A stretch of DNA of 29,299 nucleotides from Firmicutes bacterium UBA5389 (GTDB taxonomy: Bacteria; Bacillota; DTU025), in NCBI GenBank assembly GCA_002409965.1, contig DHON01000082.1:1-29299 (forward strand), given 5' to 3'. This document shows positions 15,358 to 24,133 of the stretch, piece by piece; position 1 is the stretch's first letter; each line of letters begins with the position of its first letter. The notes beneath the pieces were generated by a model. That model ran no database searches. It was given only the letters and a program-made list of their open reading frames with translations, and was not told the origin of the DNA. The translations under genes were made by a program, and so were the position numbers.

Positions 15358-16214
15358 CTCTTCTCGTATCTTGCACGAAGCGCGATCGCCGCCGCATTCA
15401 ACCCCACGACCAAAGCCAGAAGGACAAAAGCCGCTCCGTAGGCGATGGGCGCTTGTGCCTCAGGGCGGGTTCCCTCAGTGACCAGAGCGAATATGTGATA
15501 GGCCAGCGCCTGGGCTTCATCGAAGATGGAGCTCGGAAGACGGGTCGTAAAGAAAGTGGCCGCAGTGAGCATTATCGGCGCGGTTTCGCCTGCGGCGCGG
15601 GCAACCGCAAGGATACACCCAGTCAGTATCCCAGGCACTGCAGATGGCAGGACTGCGTATCGCACCGTCTGCCACTTGGTGGCGCCGAGCGCCAGCGATG
15701 CTTCGCGGTAGGACTGAGGCGCCGAGCGAATCGCCTCTTCAGCCGACCGGATCACGGTGGGCAGCACCACTATCGCCAGCGTCAACGAGCCCGACAGGAT
15801 CGATACCCCGAAACCGAGAAGCTTCACGAACACGGCCAGTCCGAATAGGCCGAACACCACGGAGGGTACTCCAGCCAGGTTGTCGATGCCTATCCGGATG
15901 AGTCGGACAATGGTCCCGTTGTGTGCGTATTCAGCGAGGTATACGGCTGTCGCCACGCCCAGAAGTGTAGATATGCTCCCTGACCCGATCACCAGGTAGA
16001 GGGTCCCGAGTATGGCCGGCATTATGCCGCCGGTCGTCATGGCCCGCCGCGGCATCTGGGTGATGAACTCAAAACTCACGACTGGCAAGCCGCGCGCTCC
16101 GATGAACGTCAGGAGCGCGACGAGGAATCCCAAGGTGATGATGAGCGATGCGGCCATGACTGCGAGCATCACAGTCTGAGTCCGCTTGCGATGTTTGATG
16201 GTAGTAGCTGTCAT
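15354..16214 (-). CDS. pstA: Phosphate ABC transporter permease PstA
   Basis: One of the two membrane subunits of the phosphate importer, 286 residues with about six hydrophobic segments. Typical PstA sequence includes TGGIMPAILGTLYLV, AVYLAEYA, NLAGVPSVVFGLFGLAVF and an EAA loop (SYREASLALGATKWQT), then AVARAAGETAPIMLTA. The start is ATG at 16214 (GGGGGAG about 8 nt upstream), overlapping the pstC stop by 4 nt. The open frame continues upstream for over 240 codons inside pstC but that part is not PstA-like. The 3' end meets phoU tail to tail. Confidence 0.94.
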   Translation of the reverse strand: MTATTIKHRKRTQTVMLAVMAASLIITLGFLVALLTFIGARGLPVVSFEFITQMPRRAMTTGGIMPAILGTLYLVIGSGSISTLLGVATAVYLAEYAHNGTIVRLIRIGIDNLAGVPSVVFGLFGLAVFVKLLGFGVSILSGSLTLAIVVLPTVIRSAEEAIRSAPQSYREASLALGATKWQTVRYAVLPSAVPGILTGCILAVARAAGETAPIMLTAATFFTTRLPSSIFDEAQALAYHIFALVTEGTRPEAQAPIAYGAAFVLLALVVGLNAAAIALRARYEKS

Positions 16215-17176
16215 CTCGCGTCTCCCCCAATCTGCGTCCTCAATCTGCGAGCCAGCACTTCGGCTGCGAAATTGAAGGCTGCTGTCATGATGAATAACAT
16301 CGCCGCCAGAGCAAACAGGGAGTGATAGTGGAGGCTCCCCACAGGAGTCTCGCCCATCTCGGCGGCGATTGTGGCGGTGATCGGCCTTGCCGGCTGAAAC
16401 ATCGAACGCGGGATCACCGCCGCTCCTCCCGCCACCATGAGCACTGCCATGGTTTCGCCCATGGCTCTTCCCACGCCGAGTAGCACGGCTGCGACCACGC
16501 CCGGCGCCGCGGCCGGCACGAGTACCTTGCTGATCGTCTCCCACATCGTCGCTCCCAGGGCCAGAGACGCTTCCTTGTAGGCCCGAGGGACTGAAGAAAA
16601 GGCGTCCTCGGCGACTGCGGCAACGGTCGGCAGCGCCATAATGCCGAGCACGATTGACGCTGTGAACGCTGTAAGCCCTGTGGGAAGACGGAATACGCGC
16701 ATTGTCAGCGGGGCGATAAGCCCCATCCCGAACAGTCCGTAGACCACAGACGGCAGCCCGGCAAGCAACTCTACGGCTGGTTTGATGATGCTCCTGGCCC
16801 GCGAGGGCAGTATCTGCGAGATGAACAAGGCTGATAGTAGCCCGAGCGGGACTGCTATCGTTATTGCCCCCACGGTGACTGCGGCCGAGGCCGCCAGCAG
16901 GGGTAGCGCTCCAAAAGACGGCGGATCGCTGGTCGGGTACCAATCCTTGCCCAAGATCAGCTCAGCCGGGCCGATGGCTATCACAGCCGGAGCGGCTTGC
17001 TGGAAGATCACGAGGATCATGCTCATCAGAAAGACCAGCGACGATGCAGCCGCTGCGGCTAGCAGTGTGTGGACTGCAGTCTCGGAGAGCCGGCGCTGGC
17101 GGCGGCGCCAGCGCCGACGACCGGTGTTCCGGCTGCCAGCGCCGCGAACTGCATAGGCTTCGACTCCGGCTACCAC
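16211..17176 (-). CDS. pstC: Phosphate ABC transporter permease PstC
   Basis: The second membrane subunit, 321 residues. An Arg-rich cytoplasmic N-terminus (RRRWRRRQRR, about 20-29) precedes TM1; then come FGALPLLAASAAVTVGAI, LLAGLPSVVYGLFGMGLI, an EAA loop (AYKEASLALGATMWET) and GVGRAMGETMAVLMVAGG, all characteristic of PstC. The periplasmic loop after TM1 (GKDWYPTSDPPSFG) is the family's usual one. GTG at 17176 overlaps the pstS stop by 7 nt. pstA is coupled by an ATGA overlap. Confidence 0.94.
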   Translation of the reverse strand: MVAGVEAYAVRGAGSRNTGRRRWRRRQRRLSETAVHTLLAAAAASSLVFLMSMILVIFQQAAPAVIAIGPAELILGKDWYPTSDPPSFGALPLLAASAAVTVGAITIAVPLGLLSALFISQILPSRARSIIKPAVELLAGLPSVVYGLFGMGLIAPLTMRVFRLPTGLTAFTASIVLGIMALPTVAAVAEDAFSSVPRAYKEASLALGATMWETISKVLVPAAAPGVVAAVLLGVGRAMGETMAVLMVAGGAAVIPRSMFQPARPITATIAAEMGETPVGSLHYHSLFALAAMLFIMTAAFNFAAEVLARRLRTQIGGDAR

Positions 17177-18033
17177 ATGGGCACGAACCCTTCGCCCCTG
17201 GCGATCCTCTGCCCCTCCGAGCTGAGCAGGAAATTGATGAAGCTCGCCACATCGCCTTCAGGCCACCCGTTGGTGAACACGAACAGCTCTCTCGCGATGG
17301 GGTACTGCCCAGACTGCACTGTGGTAAGGGAGGGTTCTATGAACGCTTTGGCAGAGGCGCCCACCTGAACCGCCTTGACAGAGGACGACACGTATCCAAG
17401 TCCAACATAGCCGATGGCTCCCGGAGTGCGCGCCACGATGTCGGCCACTGCCGCGTTTGACGCCTGCATGAGGGCGCTGCCAACTACCCTGGCGCCGCCC
17501 ATTACGCGCTCTGACCACACTTCGTACGTGCCTGAGCTGGTATCGCGCGATACCGGGACTACTTTGAGGTCGGGTCCGCCTAGCTGCTTCCAATTGGTGA
17601 CCTCGCCAGTGTATATCGACTTGAGCTGGCTCAGGGTGAGTCTGCTGACTGGGTTCTTGGGGTGCACGATCGCTCCGATTCCGTCGAGAGCGACTCTGAT
17701 GGGTACGGGGTACACGCCGCGCGCTGCAGCTTTCTGAACTTCCTCAGGCTTGATGAAACGGGATGCCATGGCGATTTGCACCGTCGAGTCGATCAGCGCC
17801 GCCAGGCCATTGCCCGATCCGCCGCCCCTGACAGATACGGAGATCGATGGGTTCTTGGACGTGAACTCCTCCGCTGCTGCCTGCACAAATGGGAGCAGCG
17901 TGGTGGAGCCCTGGATGGTGACTTGTACTCCTCGGGCTGACTGGACGGGCGCGCCGGGCCACGCGATGAGCGTGACAGCCGCCGCGGCCATTAGCAGAAC
18001 AGATACGGCGAAACGACTGAACCTGGATTGCAT
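17170..18033 (-). CDS. pstS: Phosphate-binding protein PstS
   Basis: The extracytoplasmic phosphate receptor, 287 residues. The phosphate-binding loops are visible: QGSTTLLPFVQ (about 41-51), GGGSGNGL, SRDTSSGTYEVW and GAIGYVGLGY. An N-terminal signal peptide (about 1-33, hydrophobic VLLMAAAAVTLIAW) ends in VQSA; there is no cysteine and therefore no lipobox, unlike most PstS of monoderm Bacillota. ATG at 18033 has GGGAGG upstream. It begins the pstSCA unit and has its own Pho-box array at 18110-18147. Confidence 0.95.
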   Translation of the reverse strand: MQSRFSRFAVSVLLMAAAAVTLIAWPGAPVQSARGVQVTIQGSTTLLPFVQAAAEEFTSKNPSISVSVRGGGSGNGLAALIDSTVQIAMASRFIKPEEVQKAAARGVYPVPIRVALDGIGAIVHPKNPVSRLTLSQLKSIYTGEVTNWKQLGGPDLKVVPVSRDTSSGTYEVWSERVMGGARVVGSALMQASNAAVADIVARTPGAIGYVGLGYVSSSVKAVQVGASAKAFIEPSLTTVQSGQYPIARELFVFTNGWPEGDVASFINFLLSSEGQRIARGEGFVPMW

Positions 18034-18109
18034 TCTGCCTAACCTCCCTGCACCGTAGTTGGATCCACACAGAGCATGACATAGCCTGTTTGCAGGGAGG
18101 TGCCAGAAG

Positions 18110-18147
18110 TGTTAACAGTCGCGACCTCTGAGTTAAGGAAATGTGAA
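18110..18147 (-). promoter_or_regulatory. Pho-box array upstream of pstS
   Basis: On the - strand, TTCACA (18147-18142), TTAACT (18136-18131) and TTAACA (18115-18110) are spaced 11 and 21 bp, that is one and two turns on one face; the slot between is degenerate. This mirrors the array before pstB. It begins directly after the pyrE stop (18151) with no terminator between. The -10 region could not be fixed with confidence; TATGTC near 18083-18078 is one option. Confidence 0.68.
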
Positions 18148-18150
18148 CAA

Positions 18151-18768
18151 TTATCTCGCCGTGCCCTGCGATGCCCGGCTTCCAGGCCTTTCGGCCGGGA
18201 GCTTGCCCTCGCGGCAGAGCGGACATGCGGAGGCTTCCCACGAAGGGATTTCCATGCAAAGGACCGCGGTCTGCTTGACACCGAAGTCTATGGCGCCGTT
18301 GCTTCTGTCTACCAAGACGCCTACTCCGGCTACGTGTCCTTGGTGTGCCCTCACGACCTCCATCACTTCGCGGACTGACCCTCCGGTGGTCACCACGTCC
18401 TCCACCACCAGCACTCGCTGGCCCGGCGTGATTGAGAAGCCGCGGCGCAGTGTCATCGCGTCATCCTGGCGCTCGGCGAACAGGCCGATTGTGCCCAGTT
18501 GCCTGGCCACTTCGTATGCCACGATGATGCCGCCCATGGCGGGGCCGACGACTAGGTCGATCCCGTCGTTCCTGAAGTGGTCGGCCAGGTGCTTCGCCAG
18601 CCTTTCGGTGTGCTCTGGATGCTTGAGCACCTGCGCGCATTGCATGTAGGTATCGCCATGCCGCCCGGAGGTGAATATGAAATGCCCGCGCAGCAGGGCG
18701 CCGGAGGAAGTGAAGATGTCGAGCGATTCGTCCCTGGTCAGCAGGGCGTTGGACTTCGCATTAGTCAT
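18151..18768 (-). CDS. pyrE: Orotate phosphoribosyltransferase PyrE
   Basis: It converts orotate and PRPP to orotidine 5'-phosphate, the fifth step of UMP synthesis. Length is 205 residues. The PRPP-binding motif VLVVEDVVTTGGS is intact, with GHFIFTSGRHGDTYMQ near the N-terminus and VGPAMGGII in the middle. The C-terminus has a CPLC motif followed by LPAERPGSR, a tail known in some clostridial PyrE. ATG at 18768 is preferred (GGAGG 7 nt upstream); ATG at 18783 has no ribosome site. It is the last gene of the pyr operon, 73 bp after pyrF. Confidence 0.94.
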   Translation of the reverse strand: MTNAKSNALLTRDESLDIFTSSGALLRGHFIFTSGRHGDTYMQCAQVLKHPEHTERLAKHLADHFRNDGIDLVVGPAMGGIIVAYEVARQLGTIGLFAERQDDAMTLRRGFSITPGQRVLVVEDVVTTGGSVREVMEVVRAHQGHVAGVGVLVDRSNGAIDFGVKQTAVLCMEIPSWEASACPLCREGKLPAERPGSRASQGTAR

Positions 18769-18841
18769 GTCTCGGACCTCCATGTGTGAAATAGTGCGCT
18801 GTAGTAGGGTCGCAGGGCATCGCTATCGCGGTATCGAGGCG

Positions 18842-19624
18842 TCAGGACGCATCCGCCGCCTGTTCGATCTCCTCGGCGATGCGCATGGCCGCTTCGGCCG
18901 GGTGGGGCGCGCGGGTTATGGGCCGCCCAATGACGATGTAGTCTGCGCCCAGTCCGACTGCGTCCTGCGGGGTCGTGATCCGCCTCTGGTCGTTCGCGCC
19001 GCACCATGCAGGTCGGATTCCGGGGGTCACTATGGCAAAGTCGGGCCCGCACGCAGCGCGCACTGCCGCTATCTCGTGCGGCGAACAGATCACGCCGCCC
19101 GCGCCGGCCCTTTCGGCCATGCTCGCAAGGCGCACGGCAGCGCCTTCAACCGACACGCCGGTGATCAGCAACTCCTCCTCCAGCTGGCGCTGGTCGATAC
19201 TGGTCAGCACCGTGACGGCCAGCATGATCGGCGCGGCTTTGCCTGGGGCGGCCAGTCTGCCCAGTCGGCTCCGGTCGCCCAGTTCGCCGAGGCCATCCCC
19301 TATTTCGGCGCGAAGCGCGTCAGCGGCTGCCCGGATCATCACGCTGCCGCCCGCTGCATGCACGGTATACATGAAACAGCCCAGCCTAGCGACGACGCGG
19401 GACGCGGAGGCTACGGTGTTGGGGATATCGTGGAACTTGAGGTCGACGAAGACACGGCCGCCTGCGCCGTGTATCTGCCTGACGATATCAGGGCCGATGC
19501 TGTTGAAAAGCTGCATGCCCACTTTGAAGGCGCCTACATGCGGAGCGAGCTGCCGCACGAGCGACATAGCCTCTTCTGCGTCGTCTACATCGAGGGCCAG
19601 TATGATTCGGTCTTTCGCCTGCAT
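18842..19624 (-). CDS. pyrF: Orotidine 5'-phosphate decarboxylase PyrF
   Basis: It removes CO2 from OMP to give UMP. Length is 260 residues. The catalytic Asp/Lys array is in VDLKFHDIPNT; ILALDVDDAEEA starts the barrel, VTPGIRP precedes the phosphate-binding end, and ADYIVIGRPIT closes it. ATG at 19624 is chosen on AAAGGAG upstream; ATG at 19642 lacks a site. About 100 bp of featureless sequence separates it from pyrD. Confidence 0.95.
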   Translation of the reverse strand: MQAKDRIILALDVDDAEEAMSLVRQLAPHVGAFKVGMQLFNSIGPDIVRQIHGAGGRVFVDLKFHDIPNTVASASRVVARLGCFMYTVHAAGGSVMIRAAADALRAEIGDGLGELGDRSRLGRLAAPGKAAPIMLAVTVLTSIDQRQLEEELLITGVSVEGAAVRLASMAERAGAGGVICSPHEIAAVRAACGPDFAIVTPGIRPAWCGANDQRRITTPQDAVGLGADYIVIGRPITRAPHPAEAAMRIAEEIEQAADAS

Positions 19625-19723
19625 CTGTCGCGCTCCTTTCATCTTGGGACTGGGCCGGTTCTGCCCAGTGCGGCTGAATGCCGGCCGAGGGCCGCGATCG
19701 GCGGTCGACGACCGGTGCCGGCG

Positions 19724-20647
19724 CTACGCTATCGCCGCGCCCACTATCCGACTTACGCTGCTCAGGTTGCGCCGGGCCAGGTAGTCCCGTATCCCGTCTA
19801 TCACATCCATGGCCAGCGCGGGGTCGACGAACGTGCCTGTCCCTATCGATACGGCGGTGGCGCCGGCCATCAGGAACTCGATGGCATCGCGCGCACACAC
19901 AATGCCGCCGCCGCCCAGGATTGGCAGGTCGATGGCTTGCGCGACCTGGTATACCATGCGCAGAGCGATGGGCTTTATGGCCGGGCCCGACAGCCCGCCG
20001 AATACATTGCCCAGCGCAGGACGGCGCGCCTCGATGTCGATAGCCATCCCGAGTAGGGTGTTTATCATGGATATGGCGTCTGCGCCCGCATCCTCGGCAG
20101 CCTTTGCAATGGCGACGATGTCGGTGACGTTGGGAGAGAGCTTCGGTATGACAGGCAGCGAGGTGGCCTGCTTGACAGCGCGTACGACCTTGCCCACGGA
20201 CGCGGGGTCGGCGCCGAAGTGCATGCCGCCGCGGGCAACGTTGGGGCAGGACACGTTCAGTTCAATGCCTGCCACGCCCGGCGCTGCATCGAGCACGGCT
20301 GCTATCTGCGCGTACTCGTCGATAGTGTCTCCGGCGATGTTGGCGATCACCGTCGCGCCGCGCTCGCGCAACCGCGGTAGGCGCTCCCGGACGAACACGT
20401 CGATTCCCGGGTTCTCCAGGCCGATGGAGTTGAGCATCCCGCAGGGAGTCTCGGCGATGCGGGGCGGCTTGTTGCCCGCTCGCGGCAGGAGTGTAGTGCC
20501 CTTCACGCACACCGCTCCGACCATTTCCGGGTCGATGAGGCCTTCGTAGTCGAACCCGTAGCCGAACGTGCCCGATGCCATTACCACCGGGTTCGCAAGC
20601 TTGATTCCGCCCAGATCGACCTGGAGATCGACGCTATCTACACTCAT
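19724..20647 (-). CDS. pyrD: Dihydroorotate dehydrogenase B, catalytic subunit PyrD
   Basis: Class 1B FMN subunit that oxidises dihydroorotate and passes electrons to PyrK. Length is 307 residues. Typical class 1 motifs: NPVVMASGTFGYG, KGTTLLPRAGNKPPR, LNSIGLENPG, ELNVSCPNV (active-site cysteine), INTLLGMAID, GLSGPAIKP and GGGGIV. ATG at 20647 overlaps the pyrK stop as ATGA and has AGGAG upstream. The pairing with pyrK shows NAD-dependence rather than a quinone- or fumarate-linked enzyme. Confidence 0.96.
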   Translation of the reverse strand: MSVDSVDLQVDLGGIKLANPVVMASGTFGYGFDYEGLIDPEMVGAVCVKGTTLLPRAGNKPPRIAETPCGMLNSIGLENPGIDVFVRERLPRLRERGATVIANIAGDTIDEYAQIAAVLDAAPGVAGIELNVSCPNVARGGMHFGADPASVGKVVRAVKQATSLPVIPKLSPNVTDIVAIAKAAEDAGADAISMINTLLGMAIDIEARRPALGNVFGGLSGPAIKPIALRMVYQVAQAIDLPILGGGGIVCARDAIEFLMAGATAVSIGTGTFVDPALAMDVIDGIRDYLARRNLSSVSRIVGAAIA

Positions 20648-21615
20648 TTGGACTCCTCCTCGCGATCGACCACTGGACCCAGTTCCACCTGGCCCATTGA
20701 GAAGACAGGACCGTCTTTGCAGACTCTGGCATAGACGGGACCGGCCTCGCCATTCGCCTTCAGACGGCGCGCACATCCGAGACATGCTCCCACGCCGCAG
20801 GCCAGGGCGGTTTCGAGCGACACTTCCCCGGGGATGCCGCGCGCCGTTGCGAACCGTTCCACAGACGCCATCATAGGTTCCGGGCCGCAGGTGTACACGA
20901 AGTCGATCCGTTCGAGCGCCGAGGCCGATTGCTCGGCCGTTAGTAAATCGGTGACAATCCCCGTACGGCCCGAGCTGCCGTCCAGTGTTGTGGTGAACAC
21001 TTCTATGCGCCCCTCTGCGCTTGCGGTGAGCAAGCGGCGGCTGACAGCCTGCATCTCGCTGGCGGTATTGGCGCCGTAGAACACCGTGACGCGGCAGCCG
21101 GCAGCTGCTAGGGCGCGCGCCAGGTAGACTAAGGGGGCGATGCCCACCCCGCCCCCGATGAGCAGGGCGTGCGGGGCGCGGTCGCATGTGGCGCCAGCGT
21201 GCGCTGGAGCATGGTCGCCATGGCCTCCGGGCACAGGGGCCGGCAATGAGAAACCGCTGCCCAGAGGGCCCATGATGTTCAGGCAATCGCCTGGCCGCAC
21301 ATCGGCCAGCAGCGCCGTTCCGGCGCCGCGCACCTTATAGAGGAAGGTGATGCGCGCGCCATCGGCATCGCCTCTGCGGCCTGCGACATCGAATATGCTG
21401 AGCGGCCGCCTGAGTAACGGCTGTGCGGAATTCGCGGCTAGCGCGCGTTCCTCTGGCGTGCCCTCGGACACGCCCTGAACCGGATGCACGTTAACGTGCG
21501 CGAACTGGCCGGGCGCGGCGGCCGCCGCGATTCGCGGCGCCAGGCATTCCATCTCATGCAGGCCGGGCCCTACGCAGTCGTGCCTCAGCACGCGCGCAAT
21601 CTCCAAGTACGGCAT
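20644..21615 (-). CDS. pyrK: Dihydroorotate dehydrogenase B, electron-transfer subunit PyrK
   Basis: FAD and [2Fe-2S] subunit that transfers electrons from PyrD to NAD. The FAD-binding motif RRPLSIFD is at 69-76; the NAD-domain GGGVGIAPL at 154-162; the cluster ligands are C273, C278, C281 and C299. At 323 residues it is longer than the usual 250-270; extra Ala/Gly/His-rich segments lie at about 48-66 and 124-148. The second one (PAPVPGGHGDHAPAHAG) is clearly low complexity. ATG at 21615 has GGAGG upstream. Confidence 0.94.
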   Translation of the reverse strand: MPYLEIARVLRHDCVGPGLHEMECLAPRIAAAAAPGQFAHVNVHPVQGVSEGTPEERALAANSAQPLLRRPLSIFDVAGRRGDADGARITFLYKVRGAGTALLADVRPGDCLNIMGPLGSGFSLPAPVPGGHGDHAPAHAGATCDRAPHALLIGGGVGIAPLVYLARALAAAGCRVTVFYGANTASEMQAVSRRLLTASAEGRIEVFTTTLDGSSGRTGIVTDLLTAEQSASALERIDFVYTCGPEPMMASVERFATARGIPGEVSLETALACGVGACLGCARRLKANGEAGPVYARVCKDGPVFSMGQVELGPVVDREEESK

Positions 21616-21645
21616 GTCGAGTCCTCCAATCCGCCACTCTGCCAG

Positions 21646-23103
21646 TCAGTCAGTCTGCCCAACAACGCGCCCGTCTTGCGCGACTATCCTGCCGCCCACT
21701 ATGGTCATACACGGCCAGCCCGTAAGTTCCATTCCCTTGAATGGGGTGTTCTTGCCGCGCGAGTAGAACTGCCGCGGGTTCACAGTCCGCGCAAGTTCAG
21801 GGTCGATAATGGTAACATCGGCGGGCGCGCCGGGGGTCAAGGCGCCGCGATACGCTGCAGCTTGGTTGGCTGTGAGGTCGGATGTGCCCTGGTCCATGCC
21901 ATCGGCTGCCTGGCGGGATTCGATGATTCCGGCCGGCCCGGTGGTGAACAGGCTAACCATTTTGGCTACATCGAGCAACCCTGGGCGGACTAGCCTGTCC
22001 ATGATCACTGCTATTGCTGTCTCGATTCCGGATATTCCGCAGGATGCAAGCCCGTATTCGCAGTCTTTGCTCTCAATGTGATGGGGCGCGTGGTCGGTGG
22101 CGATACAGTCCACCAGGCCGGACGCGAGCGCCTCGCGCAGCGCCTGCACGTGTTCTGCGGAGCGCAGGGGCGGATTCACTTTGGTGTCGGTATCGTAGGA
22201 GCCGACAGCTTCGTCGGTTAGGGCCAGGTGGTGCGGGGTGGCTTCGCATGTCACGGGGAGGCCCAGGGCTTTGGCTTGCCTGACGGCCTCCAGGGCGCCC
22301 TTGGTGGATACGTGGCATATGTGCAGCCTGGCGCGTGTGAGGCGTGCAAGGACGATATCCCGCGCGACCATGATCTCCTCGGCCTCAGCCGGGATGCCCT
22401 TCAGGCCGTAGACTGTGGAGTAGTATCCTTCGTGCATCTGTCCATCGGACAGGTTGGCGTCTTCGCAATGCGAGAGGACTGGGATTCCGAACAGGCGCGA
22501 GTATTCCAGGGCGTGGCGCATTACGTCTGAGCGCATCACCGGCTTGCCATCGTCCGATACGGCGACGCACCCTGCCGCCACAAGCTCGCCCATCTCGGCC
22601 AGCTCCTCTCCAGCCTGCTTCTTGGTGATAGCGCCGATGGGGAGCACATTGACCAGGCCGACCTCCTGTGCCCGCCGTCTGACGAATCCGGCAACGGCAC
22701 CGTTATCGATGACGGGATTGGTGTTGGGCATGCAGCAGATGGTGGTGAAACCGCCTGCAGCCGCAGCGCGCGAGCCGGAGGCGATGTCCTCCTTGTACTC
22801 ATAGCCCGGTTCCCGCAGGTGCGCGTGCAGATCGATGAAGCCGGGGCACACGATCTTGCCGCGGCAGTTCACGATGGTGGTGGAGTGGTCGCTGCGGGAC
22901 GAGCTCGAACAGGGCACGGAGCCCGGGCCTGCATTCGCGCCCGGGCCTGCGTCCAGGCCCGCGTCCAGGCATGTGCCGATCTCGGGGCCCTGGGGGATGT
23001 CTCCCACGGCGGCTATTCTCCCGTCTTGGATCAAGACGTCCAATGCGCCGTCTATGCCGTTAGCCGGGTCGATCACCCGTCCACCCTTAAGCAGCAATCT
23101 CAT
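21646..23103 (-). CDS. pyrC: Dihydroorotase PyrC
   Basis: It cyclises carbamoyl aspartate to dihydroorotate; a type I (multifunctional-type) dihydroorotase. Metal ligands: H93 and H95 in DLHAHLREPG, later histidines in LSHCED and HICHVST, and Asp in CIATDHAPHH. At 485 residues it is about 55 longer than typical because of a Gly/Ala/Ser-rich insertion (about 44-73) encoded by short direct repeats, and a second insertion near 415-430 (ADGMDQGTSDLTANQ). ATG at 23103 has GGGAGG upstream and overlaps the pyrB 3' end by 17 nt. Confidence 0.94.
   Translation of the reverse strand: MRLLLKGGRVIDPANGIDGALDVLIQDGRIAAVGDIPQGPEIGTCLDAGLDAGPGANAGPGSVPCSSSSRSDHSTTIVNCRGKIVCPGFIDLHAHLREPGYEYKEDIASGSRAAAAGGFTTICCMPNTNPVIDNGAVAGFVRRRAQEVGLVNVLPIGAITKKQAGEELAEMGELVAAGCVAVSDDGKPVMRSDVMRHALEYSRLFGIPVLSHCEDANLSDGQMHEGYYSTVYGLKGIPAEAEEIMVARDIVLARLTRARLHICHVSTKGALEAVRQAKALGLPVTCEATPHHLALTDEAVGSYDTDTKVNPPLRSAEHVQALREALASGLVDCIATDHAPHHIESKDCEYGLASCGISGIETAIAVIMDRLVRPGLLDVAKMVSLFTTGPAGIIESRQAADGMDQGTSDLTANQAAAYRGALTPGAPADVTIIDPELARTVNPRQFYSRGKNTPFKGMELTGWPCMTIVGGRIVAQDGRVVGQTD
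22922..22970. repeat. Short direct repeats making the pyrC insertion
   Basis: CCCGGGCCTGC is repeated at 22922-22932 and 22940-22950 (18-bp period), and GCGTCCAGGC at 22949-22958 and 22961-22970 (12-bp period). Periods are multiples of three and add Asp-Ala-Gly/Pro-Gly residues to PyrC without a frameshift. Confidence 0.7.
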
Positions 23104-24049
23104 CTCTGCGGCCTCCCATCATCAGGAACAGGAGCGCCATTCGCACGGCCACTCCGTTGGTCACCTGTTCATTTATGACTGCCGTATCGCTGTCGGCGAT
23201 GTCGGTCGATATCTCCACGCCCCTGTTTATCGGGCCTGGGTGGAGCACGATGGCGTTATCGGCGGCCAGGCTAAGGTGTTCCGGCCGGAGCATATACAGC
23301 TCCGAGTATTCTTCGAGCGAGGGGAACAGGCCCGTCTGCTGCCGCTCGCGCTGGATGCGCAGGACGTTGACGACGTCTACATCGCGGATTGCGTCCTTAA
23401 GGTTGAAGCATACCTTGACGCCCAGGTGATCCAGACCGGGCGGGATCATTGTGGGCGGCCCTGCAACGCGGATCTCGCAGCCGAACTTGGCGAGCCCGTA
23501 TATGTTGGACCTGGCCACGCGGCTGTGGAGGATGTCGCCCACTATGGCGACTTTGAGCCCGGCTAGGCGGCCTTTGTGCTCGCGGATGCTGAACATGTCC
23601 AGAAGCGCCTGGGTGGGGTGTTCGTTGGTGCCATCGCCGGCGTTGATGACGCGCATCGAGGTGTTTTGGGCCACGTAGTGCGGGGCGCCGGTCATCCCGT
23701 GGCGCATGACAAGAATGTCGGGGCCCATCATCTCCAGGGTCTTGATGGTGTCGCGCAGTGTTTCGCCTTTCTGAACACTACTGGTGGACACGGCCAGGTT
23801 GGACGTGTCGGCGCTCAGGTATTTGCCGGCGAGTTCGAACGAGGTCCTGGTGCGGGTGGAGTTCTCGTAGAAGACGGTGATCATGCCCTTGCCGCGAAGG
23901 GTGGGCACTTTCTTGATCTCGCGTCCGATGATGTCTTTCATGGGAATTGCTGTGTTCAAGATCAGCTCGATTTCCTCATTGCTCACATCCTTCAGGCCCA
24001 ACAGATCTTTGCGCCTGTTGAATTGGGTGCTCTGAGCGCTGATTCCCAT
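23087..24049 (-). CDS. pyrB: Aspartate carbamoyltransferase catalytic subunit PyrB
   Basis: It joins carbamoyl phosphate and aspartate, the committed step of pyrimidine synthesis. Length is 320 residues. Carbamoyl-phosphate site: FYENSTRTRTSFE (about 60-72) and the loop SSVQKGETLRDT; aspartate site and hinge: HPTQALLD and LHPGPINRGVE. No pyrI regulatory subunit is present, which is normal for Bacillota. ATG at 24049 has AGGAGG upstream. The leader between pyrR and pyrB has a PyrR-binding loop. Confidence 0.96.
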   Translation of the reverse strand: MGISAQSTQFNRRKDLLGLKDVSNEEIELILNTAIPMKDIIGREIKKVPTLRGKGMITVFYENSTRTRTSFELAGKYLSADTSNLAVSTSSVQKGETLRDTIKTLEMMGPDILVMRHGMTGAPHYVAQNTSMRVINAGDGTNEHPTQALLDMFSIREHKGRLAGLKVAIVGDILHSRVARSNIYGLAKFGCEIRVAGPPTMIPPGLDHLGVKVCFNLKDAIRDVDVVNVLRIQRERQQTGLFPSLEEYSELYMLRPEHLSLAADNAIVLHPGPINRGVEISTDIADSDTAVINEQVTNGVAVRMALLFLMMGGRRDEIAA

Positions 24050-24133
24050 TGCTGCGGCCTCCTTATTCCCCGGGGGCTGCAGGACGGCCAGGGCAGCCAG
24101 CGCGCGCCATGTTGCGCGGGATGACTTCCGGTT

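Noticed and set aside
16215..16943. Long upstream extension of PstA
   Set aside because: It is read through pstC in another frame; ATG 16214 has a ribosome site and the family N-terminus.
18671..20056. A 461-codon + strand open frame opposite pyrE, pyrF and pyrD
   Set aside because: It is a shadow of three clear pyr genes; the Arg/Ala/Gly-rich product resembles no family.
20648..21286. Long upstream extension of PyrD
   Set aside because: It lies inside pyrK in another frame; ATG 20647 has its own ribosome site and fits class 1B length.
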